Source: JBJXFE01 sp046153875 (GTDB taxonomy: Bacteria; Planctomycetota; Phycisphaerae; Phycisphaerales; UBA1924). Taken from it: 64,000 bases of DNA. Positions 1 through 7,986 of this stretch are shown piece by piece. The notes under the pieces were generated by a model. The model ran no database searches and was not told the DNA's origin. It was given only the letters and a program-made list of their open reading frames with translations. Location: NCBI GenBank assembly GCA_046153875.1, contig JBJXFE010000065.1, positions 62,001 to 126,000 on the forward strand, read 5' to 3'. Within the stretch, counting starts at the first letter, position 1, and every line of letters starts with the position of its first letter. The translations under genes were made by a program, and so were the position numbers.

Positions 1-2
1 TG

Positions 3-815
3 CTGCGCGAGGGCCGGCTCGACGACGCCCTGCGGGAGTTGGAGTCGTCCATCCGCAAGAACCCCTCGGACGCGAAGCTGCGCGTCTTTCTTTTCCAGTT
101 GCTCTGCGTCCGCGGCGACTGGGACCGGGCGCTCACGCAGCTCAACGTCGCGGCGGAGATGAATCCGCTGAACCTGCTCATGGCCCAGGTCTGCCGCCCG
201 GCCCTGGCGTGCGAGGCCTTGCGCCGGGACGTCTTCCAGGGGAAGCGCACCCCGCTCGTCCTCGGCCAGCCCGACGAATGGGTGGGCTGGATCATCGAGA
301 GCAGCCGCCTCACCGCCGCGGGCAAGCACGCCGACGCCGAGTCGCTGCGCGCCAGGGCGCTCGACGCGGCCCCGGCCGTGGCGGGCACGATCGACGGCCA
401 ACCCTTCGCGTGGATCGCCGACGCCGACTCACGATTGGGCCCGATGCTCGAGGCGATCGTCGACGGCAAGTACTACTGGACGCCCTTCTCCAATGTCTCG
501 AAGGTGACGATCGACGAGCCCACCGACCTCCGCGACGCCGTCTGGGCTCCCGCCCACTTCACATGGACCAACGGCGGTCAGACCGTGGGGCTCATCCCCA
601 CGCGGTACCCCGGCAGCGAGTCCTCCACCGATGCGGCCGTCCGCCTCGCCCGCACCACCGCGTGGGAAGCCGCCGGCTCCGAGACGTACGTCGGCCTGGG
701 GCACCGAGTCTGGGCCACCGACGCGGGCGAGCACCCGCTCCTGAAGGTCCGCGAGGTCACGCTCGGTCCCCAGCCCGTCGAGGCCGCCCAGCCGCCGGAG
801 CCGACGAATGGCTGA
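3..815 (+). CDS. tagJ: Type VI secretion accessory protein TagJ/ImpE, 5'-truncated by window edge
   Basis: Reading frame open from the first bases of the window, so the N-terminus is missing. About 270 residues are visible. The start resembles ImpE/TagJ (SciE-type) proteins: a tetratricopeptide-like helical segment containing AKLRVFLFQLL and RALTQLNVAAEMNP, then a conserved C-terminal domain. TagJ proteins bind the T6SS sheath component and are thought to modulate sheath recycling with ClpV. The stop codon overlaps the start of tssE (ATG at 808), so the genes are translationally coupled. A TTG at 39 is internal, because homology-like sequence continues upstream of it. Family assignment is strong; the role is taken from the family. 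Confidence 0.85.
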   Translation: MREGRLDDALRELESSIRKNPSDAKLRVFLFQLLCVRGDWDRALTQLNVAAEMNPLNLLMAQVCRPALACEALRRDVFQGKRTPLVLGQPDEWVGWIIESSRLTAAGKHADAESLRARALDAAPAVAGTIDGQPFAWIADADSRLGPMLEAIVDGKYYWTPFSNVSKVTIDEPTDLRDAVWAPAHFTWTNGGQTVGLIPTRYPGSESSTDAAVRLARTTAWEAAGSETYVGLGHRVWATDAGEHPLLKVREVTLGPQPVEAAQPPEPTNG

Positions 816-1314
816 ACTGACCACGCGCGAGCGGCTTCAGCCGTGCCTGCTGGACCGGTTGACCGACGACGAGCCCCAGATGGCCCTGGAGAGCCGCGAC
901 CGGCGCGTCGTCGGGCAGCAGCAGTTCCGTCGCGCGGTGCTGCGCGACCTCGCGTGGCTCCTGAACTCCACCTCGCGCATGGAGCCGGAAGTCATCGCGG
1001 AGTTCCCCAGGGCGGCCGCCAGCGTGCTCAACTATGGCATCCCCGACCTGTGCGGGATGACGGCGTCGTCCGTCGATCCGCAGCGGGTCGAGCGGGCGGT
1101 CCGCGCGGCGATCGAGCGCTACGAGCCGCGCATCCTCCCCCGCACCCTGCGCGTGAAGGCCACCGCGAACCCGGGCGAGATGGGGGCCAACGCCGTCGCC
1201 TTCCAGATCACCGGGGAGCTCTGGGCCCAGCCCATGCCCGAGCGGCTCTACGTCAAGACCGAGATCGACCTCGAGACGGGCCAGTGCACGGTCGAGGACC
1301 GCCCCCATGGATAG
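808..1314 (+). CDS. tssE: Type VI secretion baseplate subunit TssE (gp25-like)
   Basis: A 168-residue protein of the gp25-like baseplate wedge family, close to the usual TssE length. The recognisable core is the LNYGIPDL segment (residues about 75-82), followed by a stretch with ERYEPRI where gp25-like proteins carry their conserved E-P-R element. It ends with a beta-rich segment (VAFQITGELW). TssE acts in the cytoplasm as part of the baseplate that seeds sheath assembly. It overlaps tagJ by 8 bases and tssF by 8 bases, the tight packing expected of a single operon. The ATG at 808 is chosen because it overlaps the tagJ stop. Confidence 0.9.
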   Translation: MAELTTRERLQPCLLDRLTDDEPQMALESRDRRVVGQQQFRRAVLRDLAWLLNSTSRMEPEVIAEFPRAAASVLNYGIPDLCGMTASSVDPQRVERAVRAAIERYEPRILPRTLRVKATANPGEMGANAVAFQITGELWAQPMPERLYVKTEIDLETGQCTVEDRPHG

Positions 1315-3199
1315 GCGACTGCTGCGGTACTACAACCGCGAGCTGCTGCACATCCGCGACGCGGCCCTGGAGTTCGCCCAGGAATACCCGAAGATCGCCG
1401 GGCGCCTGGGGCTGGACACCGCCAAGGCCGACGAGTGCGCCGACCCCTACGTCGAGCGGCTTCTGGAGGGATTCGCGTTCCTCGCGGCGCGCGTGCAGTT
1501 GAAGCTCGACGCGGAGTTCCCGCGCTTCACCCAGAGCCTCCTCGAAACCGTTTATCCGCACTACCTGGCCCCCACGCCGTCGATGGCGGTCGTCCGCTTC
1601 CAGCCCGACACCGCCGAGGGCGGGCTCGCGTCGGGCCTGGTCGTCAAGCGTGACCGCGCCCTGCGCAGCACGATCGGCAAGGGCGAGCAGACCGCCTGCG
1701 AGTATCGCACCGCCCACGACCTCACCCTTTGGCCCCTGCAGATCGAGTCGGTCGAGTACTTCACGCGGAACCTGGCCGCGGTCTCACCGCCGCGCCTGCC
1801 GAACGGACAACCGATCAAGGCCGCGATCCGCATCCGCCTGCGGTCCACCGCCGGGCTTACGTTCAACAAGCTGGCGCTCGATCGGCTGACGTTCCATCTG
1901 CTCGGGGCCGACGAGACGCCGGGGCGCGCGTTCGAGCAGGTCCTGGCGCACACGGTCGCGCTGGCGGTCCAGCCCGTGCGGACCCCGCTGCCGTGGCAGC
2001 ACGTGGTGGAGCCGCCGTGCGTCGCGCGCGTGGGGTTCGACGACGAGCACGCGCTCCTGCCCTACGGCACGCGGTCGTTCCACGGGCACCGGCTCGTCCA
2101 CGAGTACTTCTCGCTTCCCCAGCGGTTCCTGTTCTTCGAGGTCGCCGGTCTGGCCCCCGGCGTGAAGCGTTGCGACGCGGCGCAGCTCGACCTGGTGCTC
2201 CTGCTCGACGCCGTGGACCTGGAGCTCGAGACCGCGCTGACGGCCGCCAACGTCCAGCTCTTCTGCACGCCCGCGATCAATCTCTTCCCCAAGCGCTGCG
2301 ACCGCATCCAGCTCTCGGAACGTACGAGCGAGTTCCAGGTCATCCCCGACCGCACCCGCCCGCTCGACTTCGAGGTCTACCAGGTGCTGGGAGTCTCCGG
2401 ATACCGCGAAGGCTCCGAGGTCGTCCGCGAGTTCCGCCCGTTCTACTCCGCGACCGACTACGAGGACGAAGGGCGCGGCGGCGGGGCCTACTTCTCCGTC
2501 AACCGTGTGCCCCGCGCCGAGAGCACCCGCGAGCAGTTGCAGGGCCGTCGGTCGAGCTACGCGGGCTCCGAGGTCTACCTCTCGCTGGTGGACGCCCACG
2601 CCGCCCCGTGGAGCGAGGAGCTGCGCCAGTTGGGCGTCGAGGCACGCTGCACCAACCGCGACCTGCCGCTGCGCATGCCGGTGGGCCGCGGACGCACCGA
2701 TTTTTCAATCGAAGAGGGCGCGCCGATCGAGTCGATCCGCGTGGTGACGGGCCCGACGCGCCCCGTCGCGTCCTTCGCCGAGGGCGAGGTCGCGTGGCGC
2801 GCCGTCAGCCACCTGGCCCTCAACTCCCTGTCACTGGCCGACTCGGGCGCCGGGCAGGGGGCGGCCGCCCTCCGCGACCTGCTGCGGCTCTACGGTGACG
2901 CGACCGAGGCGCACATCCGCAAGCAGATCGAAGGGGTCCGGACCATCGCGCACAAAGCGATCACGCGCCGCGTCGCGGCCCCCGGGCCGATCGCCTTCGC
3001 GCGGGGCCTGGAGGTCTCCGTCACGTTCGACGATCCGGCGTTCGAAGGGGTGGGGCCGTTCGTGCTCGGCGCGGTCCTCGACCACTTCTTCGCCCGGTAC
3101 GTCTCGATCAACTCGTTCACCGAAACAGTCGTGCGCACCGCGTCGCGCGGGGAGATCATGCGATGGGCGGCGAGGGTCGGCCAGCGGCACATCCTCTGA
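1307..3199 (+). CDS. tssF: Type VI secretion baseplate subunit TssF (VasA)
   Basis: A 630-residue TssF/VasA protein, near the usual family length of about 600. The N-terminus has the diagnostic pattern LLRYYNREL, then FAQEYPKIAGRL, then DPYVERLLEGFAFL, all typical of TssF. Further along are LFCTPAINLFPKRCDRI and the C-terminal RTASRGEIMRWAARVG. TssF pairs with TssG and TssE to form the baseplate wedge around the VgrG spike. ATG at 1307 overlaps the tssE stop; the 3' end overlaps tssG by 37 bases. No sign of damage. Confidence 0.93.
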   Translation: MDRRLLRYYNRELLHIRDAALEFAQEYPKIAGRLGLDTAKADECADPYVERLLEGFAFLAARVQLKLDAEFPRFTQSLLETVYPHYLAPTPSMAVVRFQPDTAEGGLASGLVVKRDRALRSTIGKGEQTACEYRTAHDLTLWPLQIESVEYFTRNLAAVSPPRLPNGQPIKAAIRIRLRSTAGLTFNKLALDRLTFHLLGADETPGRAFEQVLAHTVALAVQPVRTPLPWQHVVEPPCVARVGFDDEHALLPYGTRSFHGHRLVHEYFSLPQRFLFFEVAGLAPGVKRCDAAQLDLVLLLDAVDLELETALTAANVQLFCTPAINLFPKRCDRIQLSERTSEFQVIPDRTRPLDFEVYQVLGVSGYREGSEVVREFRPFYSATDYEDEGRGGGAYFSVNRVPRAESTREQLQGRRSSYAGSEVYLSLVDAHAAPWSEELRQLGVEARCTNRDLPLRMPVGRGRTDFSIEEGAPIESIRVVTGPTRPVASFAEGEVAWRAVSHLALNSLSLADSGAGQGAAALRDLLRLYGDATEAHIRKQIEGVRTIAHKAITRRVAAPGPIAFARGLEVSVTFDDPAFEGVGPFVLGAVLDHFFARYVSINSFTETVVRTASRGEIMRWAARVGQRHIL

Positions 3200-4170
3200 C
3201 GGACGCTCTGCGCGAGCGCCCGTGGGATTTCGATTTCTTCCAGGCCGTGCGCCGGATCGAGTGCCTGCGCGCCGGACCGCCGCTCGGCTCCTCGCCGCGC
3301 CTCGCCGACGACCCCGTCCGGTTCGGCCAGAACACCTCGCTGGGGTTCGCGCCCGCCCCGATCGCCGAGTGCCCGACCCCCCCCGGCCGCCCGCAGACCA
3401 TCCGCGTCAACTTCTTCGGGCTGCTCGGACCCAACGGCCCGATGCCGATGCACCTGACCGAGTACGCCCGCGACCGGATCATTAACGCCGGCGATCCGAC
3501 GCTCGCGCGGTTCCTGGACATCTTCCACCACCGGATGATCGCCCTGTTCTACCGGGCGTGGGCCGCCAACCAGAAGGCAGTCTCCTACGAGCGGCACGAG
3601 GCCGACCGCTTTGCGGTGTACGTCGCCAGCCTGTGCGGCCTGGGGATGCCGTCGCTGCGCGACCGCGACGCCGTGCCCGACACCGGCAAGCTCTTCCATT
3701 CAGGCCCGCTGGCGGGCCAGACACGACACGCCGCGGGGCTGCGGTCGCTGCTGGAACAGTACTTCGGCGTGCCCGCGACCATCATCGAGTTCGTCGGGCG
3801 GTGGATGGAGCTGCCGGACGACAGCCGGTGCAGGCTCGGCAAGCGATCGGGGCGGCTCGGTTCGACCGCGATCGTCGGGGCCCGCATCTGGGAGTGCCAG
3901 CAGCGCTTCCGCGTCCGCTTTGGGCCCATGACGCTCGCCCAGTTCGAGCGGCTCCTCCCCGGCGGCCCGAGCCAGAAGCGCCTCGCCGCCTGGATCACGA
4001 ACTACATCGGCCAGGAGCTCGAATGGGACACACAGCTCGTGCTGCGGGCCTCGGAGGTCCCGCGCGTCGAGCTCGGGCGCGCGGGTAAGCTCGGGTGGTC
4101 CACGTGGGTCGGTTCCGAGCCCGTGACCCGGGACCGCGGCGACCTGGTCGTCAGCCCGCGACTCAACTGA
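3163..4170 (+). CDS. tssG: Type VI secretion baseplate subunit TssG (VasB)
   Basis: A 335-residue TssG protein at normal length. The diagnostic N-terminal region reads WDFDFFQAVRRIE, then FGQNTSLGFAPAPI, then VNFFGLLGPNGPMP followed by HLTEYARDR, matching the TssG family closely. It forms the 2:1 wedge with TssF in the baseplate. It starts inside the end of tssF (37-base overlap), indicating coupling. A short GC-rich hairpin follows its stop before clpV. Confidence 0.92.
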   Translation: MGGEGRPAAHPLTDALRERPWDFDFFQAVRRIECLRAGPPLGSSPRLADDPVRFGQNTSLGFAPAPIAECPTPPGRPQTIRVNFFGLLGPNGPMPMHLTEYARDRIINAGDPTLARFLDIFHHRMIALFYRAWAANQKAVSYERHEADRFAVYVASLCGLGMPSLRDRDAVPDTGKLFHSGPLAGQTRHAAGLRSLLEQYFGVPATIIEFVGRWMELPDDSRCRLGKRSGRLGSTAIVGARIWECQQRFRVRFGPMTLAQFERLLPGGPSQKRLAAWITNYIGQELEWDTQLVLRASEVPRVELGRAGKLGWSTWVGSEPVTRDRGDLVVSPRLN

Positions 4171-4173
4171 CAG

Positions 4174-4192
4174 CCGCGCCGAGCCGGCGCGG
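4174..4192 (+). other. GC-rich intergenic hairpin between tssG and tssH
   Basis: A perfect 7-bp inverted repeat (CCGCGCC / GGCGCGG) with a 5-base loop fills most of the 37-base gap between tssG and clpV. It has no T-run, so it is unlikely to be a strong intrinsic terminator. It may stabilise or tune the message just upstream of the clpV ribosome site (GGGAAGGGA at about 4192-4200). Inference only. Confidence 0.35.
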
Positions 4193-4207
4193 GGAAGGGA
4201 CGCATCG

Positions 4208-6985
4208 ATGGCGGATATCACGAGGGCGAGCCTCTTCGGCAAGCTCAACGCCCCGGGGTACAAGGCTCTGGAGAGCTCCACGGTCTTCTGCAAGCTCCGC
4301 GGCAACCCCTACGTCGAGCTCGTCCACCTGGTCCACCAGGTCCTCCAGCTCGACGACTCGGACCTCCACCGCATCATCAAGCGGTACGAGCTCAACCCGT
4401 CCAAGCTGGCCAAGGACCTCACCGCCGCGCTGGACCGGCTGCCGCGCGGCGCCACCAGCATCTCGGACTTCTCCCCGCACATCGAGGAGTCGGTCGAGCG
4501 CGGGTGGGTCTTCGGCACGCTGATGTACGGCGAGAGCGCCGTCCGCACCGGGCACATCGTCGTCGGCATCCTCAAGACCCCGACGCTGCGCAACGTCCTG
4601 CTCAACATGTCCACCGAGTTCGTCAAGATCAAGCCCGACGACCTCTCGGACAACTTCACCGCCATCACCGCCGGCAGCCCGGAGGAGAACCTGGGAACCA
4701 AGGACGGCACGGCCGCCGGCTCGGGCGCGGGCGGCGCGAGCCCGGGCGAGGCGAGCGGCGCGATCCCCCCGGCCCAGATGGGCAAGCAGGAGGCGCTCAA
4801 GCGCTTCAGCGTGGACCTGACGGAGAAGGCCCGCAAGGGCGAGATCGACCCCATCGTCGGACGCGACGAGGAGATCCGCCAGGTTGTGGACATCCTCATG
4901 CGCCGCCGCCAGAACAACCCGATCCTCACCGGAGAGGCGGGCGTCGGCAAGACCGCCGTCGTCGAGGGCTTCGCGCTCCGTATCGCGCGCGGCGACGTCC
5001 CCCCGGCGCTCAAGGATGTTTCGCTCCGCACGCTCGATCTCGGGCTGCTCCAGGCCGGCGCGAGTATGAAGGGCGAGTTCGAGAACCGCCTCCGCCAGGT
5101 GATCGACGAGGTGCAGGCCTCGCCCAAGCCCATCATCCTGTTCATCGACGAGGCCCATCAGCTCATCGGGGCGGGCGGCGCCGCGGGCCAGGGCGACGCC
5201 GCAAACCTCCTCAAGCCCGCGCTCGCCCGCGGCACACTCCGCACCGTCGCCGCGACGACCTGGGCCGAGTACAAGAAGTACTTCGAAAAGGACCCGGCGC
5301 TCGTCCGGCGATTCCAGGTCATCAATATCGCCGAGCCGGGCGAGGAGAAGGCCCTGCTGATGATCCGCGGTGTCGCCAGCACGCTCGAGAAGCACCACCG
5401 TGTCCAGGTGCTCGACGAGGGGCTCGAGGCCGCGGTCAAGCTCTCGCACCGCTACATCCACGGGCGGCAGCTCCCCGACAAGGCCGTCAGCCTGATCGAC
5501 ACGGCCTGCGCCCGTGTGGCGATCGGGCAGCACGCCGTCCCCGCCGAGGTGGACGACTGCCGCAAGCGCATCAGCGGGCTGGAGACCGAACTGGGCATTA
5601 TCGACCGCGAGACCGCGGTGGGCATGGACCACGCCCGCCGCCGCGCGACCGTCGCCGGGGACCTGGAGTCCGATCGGACCCGCCTGAAGGAGCTCGAGGA
5701 GCACTGGGCCAAAGAGAAGGACCTTGTCGCGAAGGTTCTGGACATCCGCGCCAAGCTGCGCGGCGAGCCGGGCGGCAAGGGCGTAGGGAAGGTCGAGGGC
5801 ACCGGCAGCACGATGGAGGCGAAGGCCGAGGCGGCCAAGCCTTCGGCCGTCACGCCCGCCCCGGCCCCGACCGCCGCGCCGCTCACCGACGCGGAGCGCG
5901 CCAAGCTGCTCGACGAGCTCAAGGGCCTTCAGAGGCAGCTCGCCGAGTTCCAGGGCGAGACGCCGCTCATCATGCCCAGCGTGGACGCGAGCGCCGTGGC
6001 CGCGGTCGTCGCCGACTGGACCGGCATCCCCGTCGGCCGCATGGTCAAGAATGAGATCGAGTCCGTGCTCAAGCTGGCCGAGACGCTCAACCTGCGGATC
6101 ATGGGCCAGCGGCACGCGCTGGACGCCATCGCCAAGCGCATCCGCACGAGCCGGGCCGGCATGGAGAACCCCAACAAGCCGATCGGCGTCTTCCTGCTCG
6201 CGGGCACGAGCGGCGTCGGCAAGACCGAGACCGCCCTGGCCCTCGCCGAGGCCCTCTACGGCGGCGAACAGAACGTCATCACCATCAACATGAGCGAGTA
6301 CCAGGAGGCCCACAAGGTGGCCACGCTCATGGGCTCACCCCCCGGCTACGTCGGGTATGGTGAGGGCGGCGTGCTGACCGAGGCCGTCCGGCGGCGCCCG
6401 TACTCCATCGTCCTGCTCGACGAAGTCGAGAAGGCGCACGGCGACGTCCACGAGGTCTTCTTCCAGGTCTTTGACAAGGGCGCGATGAAGGACAGCGAGG
6501 GGCGGGACATCAACTTCCGCAACTCGATCATCCTGCTCACGACCAACGCGGGCAGCGACCTCATCATGAACATGTGCAAGGACCCGTCGCTCCTGCCCGA
6601 CCCGGAGGGGCTTGTCAAGGCGCTGCGCGAGCCGCTGCTCAAGGTCTTCCCCGCGGCCCTGCTCGGGCGCGTCGTCGTCATCCCGTACTACCCGCTCACC
6701 GACGACATGATCAAGAACATCGTGCGCCTGCAGCTCGGGCGCATCCAGAAGCGTGTGCGCCAGAACCAGCGCATCGAGTTCGAATACGCCCCTGAGGTCG
6801 TGGACCTCATCCTCAGCCGCTGCACCGAGCGGGAGAGCGGCGGGCGCATGATCGACGCCATCCTGACCCACTCACTGCTCCCCACGGTGAGCGAGGAGTA
6901 CCTCAAGCGGCTCATGGAGGGCCGCGGTGTGACGAAAGTCCGCGTCGCGGTGGCCAACGGTGAGTTCGCGTACCAGTTCGAGTGA
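4208..6985 (+). CDS. tssH: Type VI secretion ATPase TssH/ClpV
   Basis: A 925-residue double-AAA+ ClpB-class unfoldase, slightly longer than usual ClpV. In order: an N-terminal Clp-N-like domain (about 1-160), a Gly/Ala/Ser linker, AAA1 with Walker A GEAGVGKT (residues 242-249) and Walker B LFIDEAH, a coiled middle domain interrupted by an Ala/Pro-rich low-complexity stretch (around 525-560), AAA2 with Walker A GTSGVGKT (666-673) and Walker B VLLDEVEKAH, and a C-terminal D2-small domain. ClpV disassembles contracted sheath so that TssB/TssC are recycled. Position directly after tssEFG, rather than in a stress operon, separates it from ClpB. Confidence 0.93.
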   Translation: MADITRASLFGKLNAPGYKALESSTVFCKLRGNPYVELVHLVHQVLQLDDSDLHRIIKRYELNPSKLAKDLTAALDRLPRGATSISDFSPHIEESVERGWVFGTLMYGESAVRTGHIVVGILKTPTLRNVLLNMSTEFVKIKPDDLSDNFTAITAGSPEENLGTKDGTAAGSGAGGASPGEASGAIPPAQMGKQEALKRFSVDLTEKARKGEIDPIVGRDEEIRQVVDILMRRRQNNPILTGEAGVGKTAVVEGFALRIARGDVPPALKDVSLRTLDLGLLQAGASMKGEFENRLRQVIDEVQASPKPIILFIDEAHQLIGAGGAAGQGDAANLLKPALARGTLRTVAATTWAEYKKYFEKDPALVRRFQVINIAEPGEEKALLMIRGVASTLEKHHRVQVLDEGLEAAVKLSHRYIHGRQLPDKAVSLIDTACARVAIGQHAVPAEVDDCRKRISGLETELGIIDRETAVGMDHARRRATVAGDLESDRTRLKELEEHWAKEKDLVAKVLDIRAKLRGEPGGKGVGKVEGTGSTMEAKAEAAKPSAVTPAPAPTAAPLTDAERAKLLDELKGLQRQLAEFQGETPLIMPSVDASAVAAVVADWTGIPVGRMVKNEIESVLKLAETLNLRIMGQRHALDAIAKRIRTSRAGMENPNKPIGVFLLAGTSGVGKTETALALAEALYGGEQNVITINMSEYQEAHKVATLMGSPPGYVGYGEGGVLTEAVRRRPYSIVLLDEVEKAHGDVHEVFFQVFDKGAMKDSEGRDINFRNSIILLTTNAGSDLIMNMCKDPSLLPDPEGLVKALREPLLKVFPAALLGRVVVIPYYPLTDDMIKNIVRLQLGRIQKRVRQNQRIEFEYAPEVVDLILSRCTERESGGRMIDAILTHSLLPTVSEEYLKRLMEGRGVTKVRVAVANGEFAYQFE

Positions 6986-7950
6986 GGCACATGGGTGGCG
7001 AGCGTCCCAGCGGATCGGTCGGTGTCGGCGCGGAGCGCGCCTGGGCGTCGCAGTGCCCCGGGGCGTGTCACCGGCCCAGCGCCTCGCCGGGCCCCGTGGG
7101 CTGGTCGCTCCCCGATCCGGGCCGGGCGGATGACGCGATCGTCGCGGCGCGGCTCCGGGCGACGCTCCCCGACGCGGCAACTTCCGAGGAATCCGTCGGA
7201 TCGGAGGGATCGCCGATCGCTGCTGTCCAGGCCGTCACCACGCCCTGGGCGGCCCAGACGACCCTGGATGCGTTCGTGCGGATGTACTTCTACGCGCCCG
7301 CGGCCAGGGCCATCGCCCAGCAGGGCGAAGCGCTCGTGCGGGCCGGACGGATGACGACACAGGAGGCGGCCGGGTGGGTGGTGGCGCAGCGCAACGCCCT
7401 TGTCGTGGCCACGCGCGACGCGAAGAACAGCCCTCTCGGCCGGGCGCTCTCCGAGTACCTCAAGCCGCGAGACCGACTCCCGAGCGTGGCGTCGCTGATG
7501 GACAAGGCCCGCGCCAGGAACCCCGGCGCGAGCGAGCAGAAAATCCTCGAAGCGATCATCAAGGGCGCGGGCGAGACGCGCGGCTGGGTCAACCGCGTGA
7601 GTGTCGTCATGCGGATCGCCGGCCCGGCGCTGGTCGCCCTTGATCTCGCGTTCTCCGCCTACGTCGTCTCTCAGGAGGCCCCCGAGCGGCGGGGCCGCAA
7701 GGCCGCGGGGCAGGCCGGCCGGATCGCCGGCGGCGTGGGCGGGGGCTGGGGCGGCGCGAAGGCCGGGTGTGCTGGCGGCGCGGCGATCGGCGTGTGGTTC
7801 GAGGGCGTCGGGGCCGCACCCGCGTGCCTCGTCGGTGGGGTCATCGGGATGCTCGGCCTCGGATACGCCGGCAGCAAGGCCGGCGAAGAGATCGGCGGAG
7901 CGCTCTACGATGGTGGCGAAGTGGTCCTCGAATGGCTCGGCGGTGAGTGA
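6982..7950 (+). CDS. Unknown protein with C-terminal glycine-zipper region, T6SS-linked
   Basis: A 322-residue protein not recognised by family. GTG at 6982 overlaps the clpV stop; an in-frame ATG at 6991 is an alternative. The first ~110 residues are polar and loop-rich. The middle (about 110-200) looks helical, with an invariant-looking stretch around YFYAPAARAIAQQGEAL. From residue about 215 there is a hydrophobic segment (IAGPALVALDLAFSAYVV), then a long Gly/Ala series (GGVGGGWGGAKAG, GGAAIG, GGVIGMLGLGYAGSKAG) typical of membrane-inserting glycine zippers. Its place between clpV and vgrG suggests a cargo or pore-forming effector. That is inference; it could also be a structural accessory. 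Confidence 0.6.
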   Translation: MRHMGGERPSGSVGVGAERAWASQCPGACHRPSASPGPVGWSLPDPGRADDAIVAARLRATLPDAATSEESVGSEGSPIAAVQAVTTPWAAQTTLDAFVRMYFYAPAARAIAQQGEALVRAGRMTTQEAAGWVVAQRNALVVATRDAKNSPLGRALSEYLKPRDRLPSVASLMDKARARNPGASEQKILEAIIKGAGETRGWVNRVSVVMRIAGPALVALDLAFSAYVVSQEAPERRGRKAAGQAGRIAGGVGGGWGGAKAGCAGGAAIGVWFEGVGAAPACLVGGVIGMLGLGYAGSKAGEEIGGALYDGGEVVLEWLGGE

Positions 7951-7986
7951 CGATCGGCGGCGCGCCCGCGCCCGAGGAGGCCGGTG

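Noticed and set aside
4163..6313. Long minus-strand open frame of about 716 codons opposite clpV
   Set aside because: It is antisense to a clear ClpV gene; the composition (Arg/Ala/Asp-rich, no motifs) is what high-GC third-position bias produces on the opposite strand.
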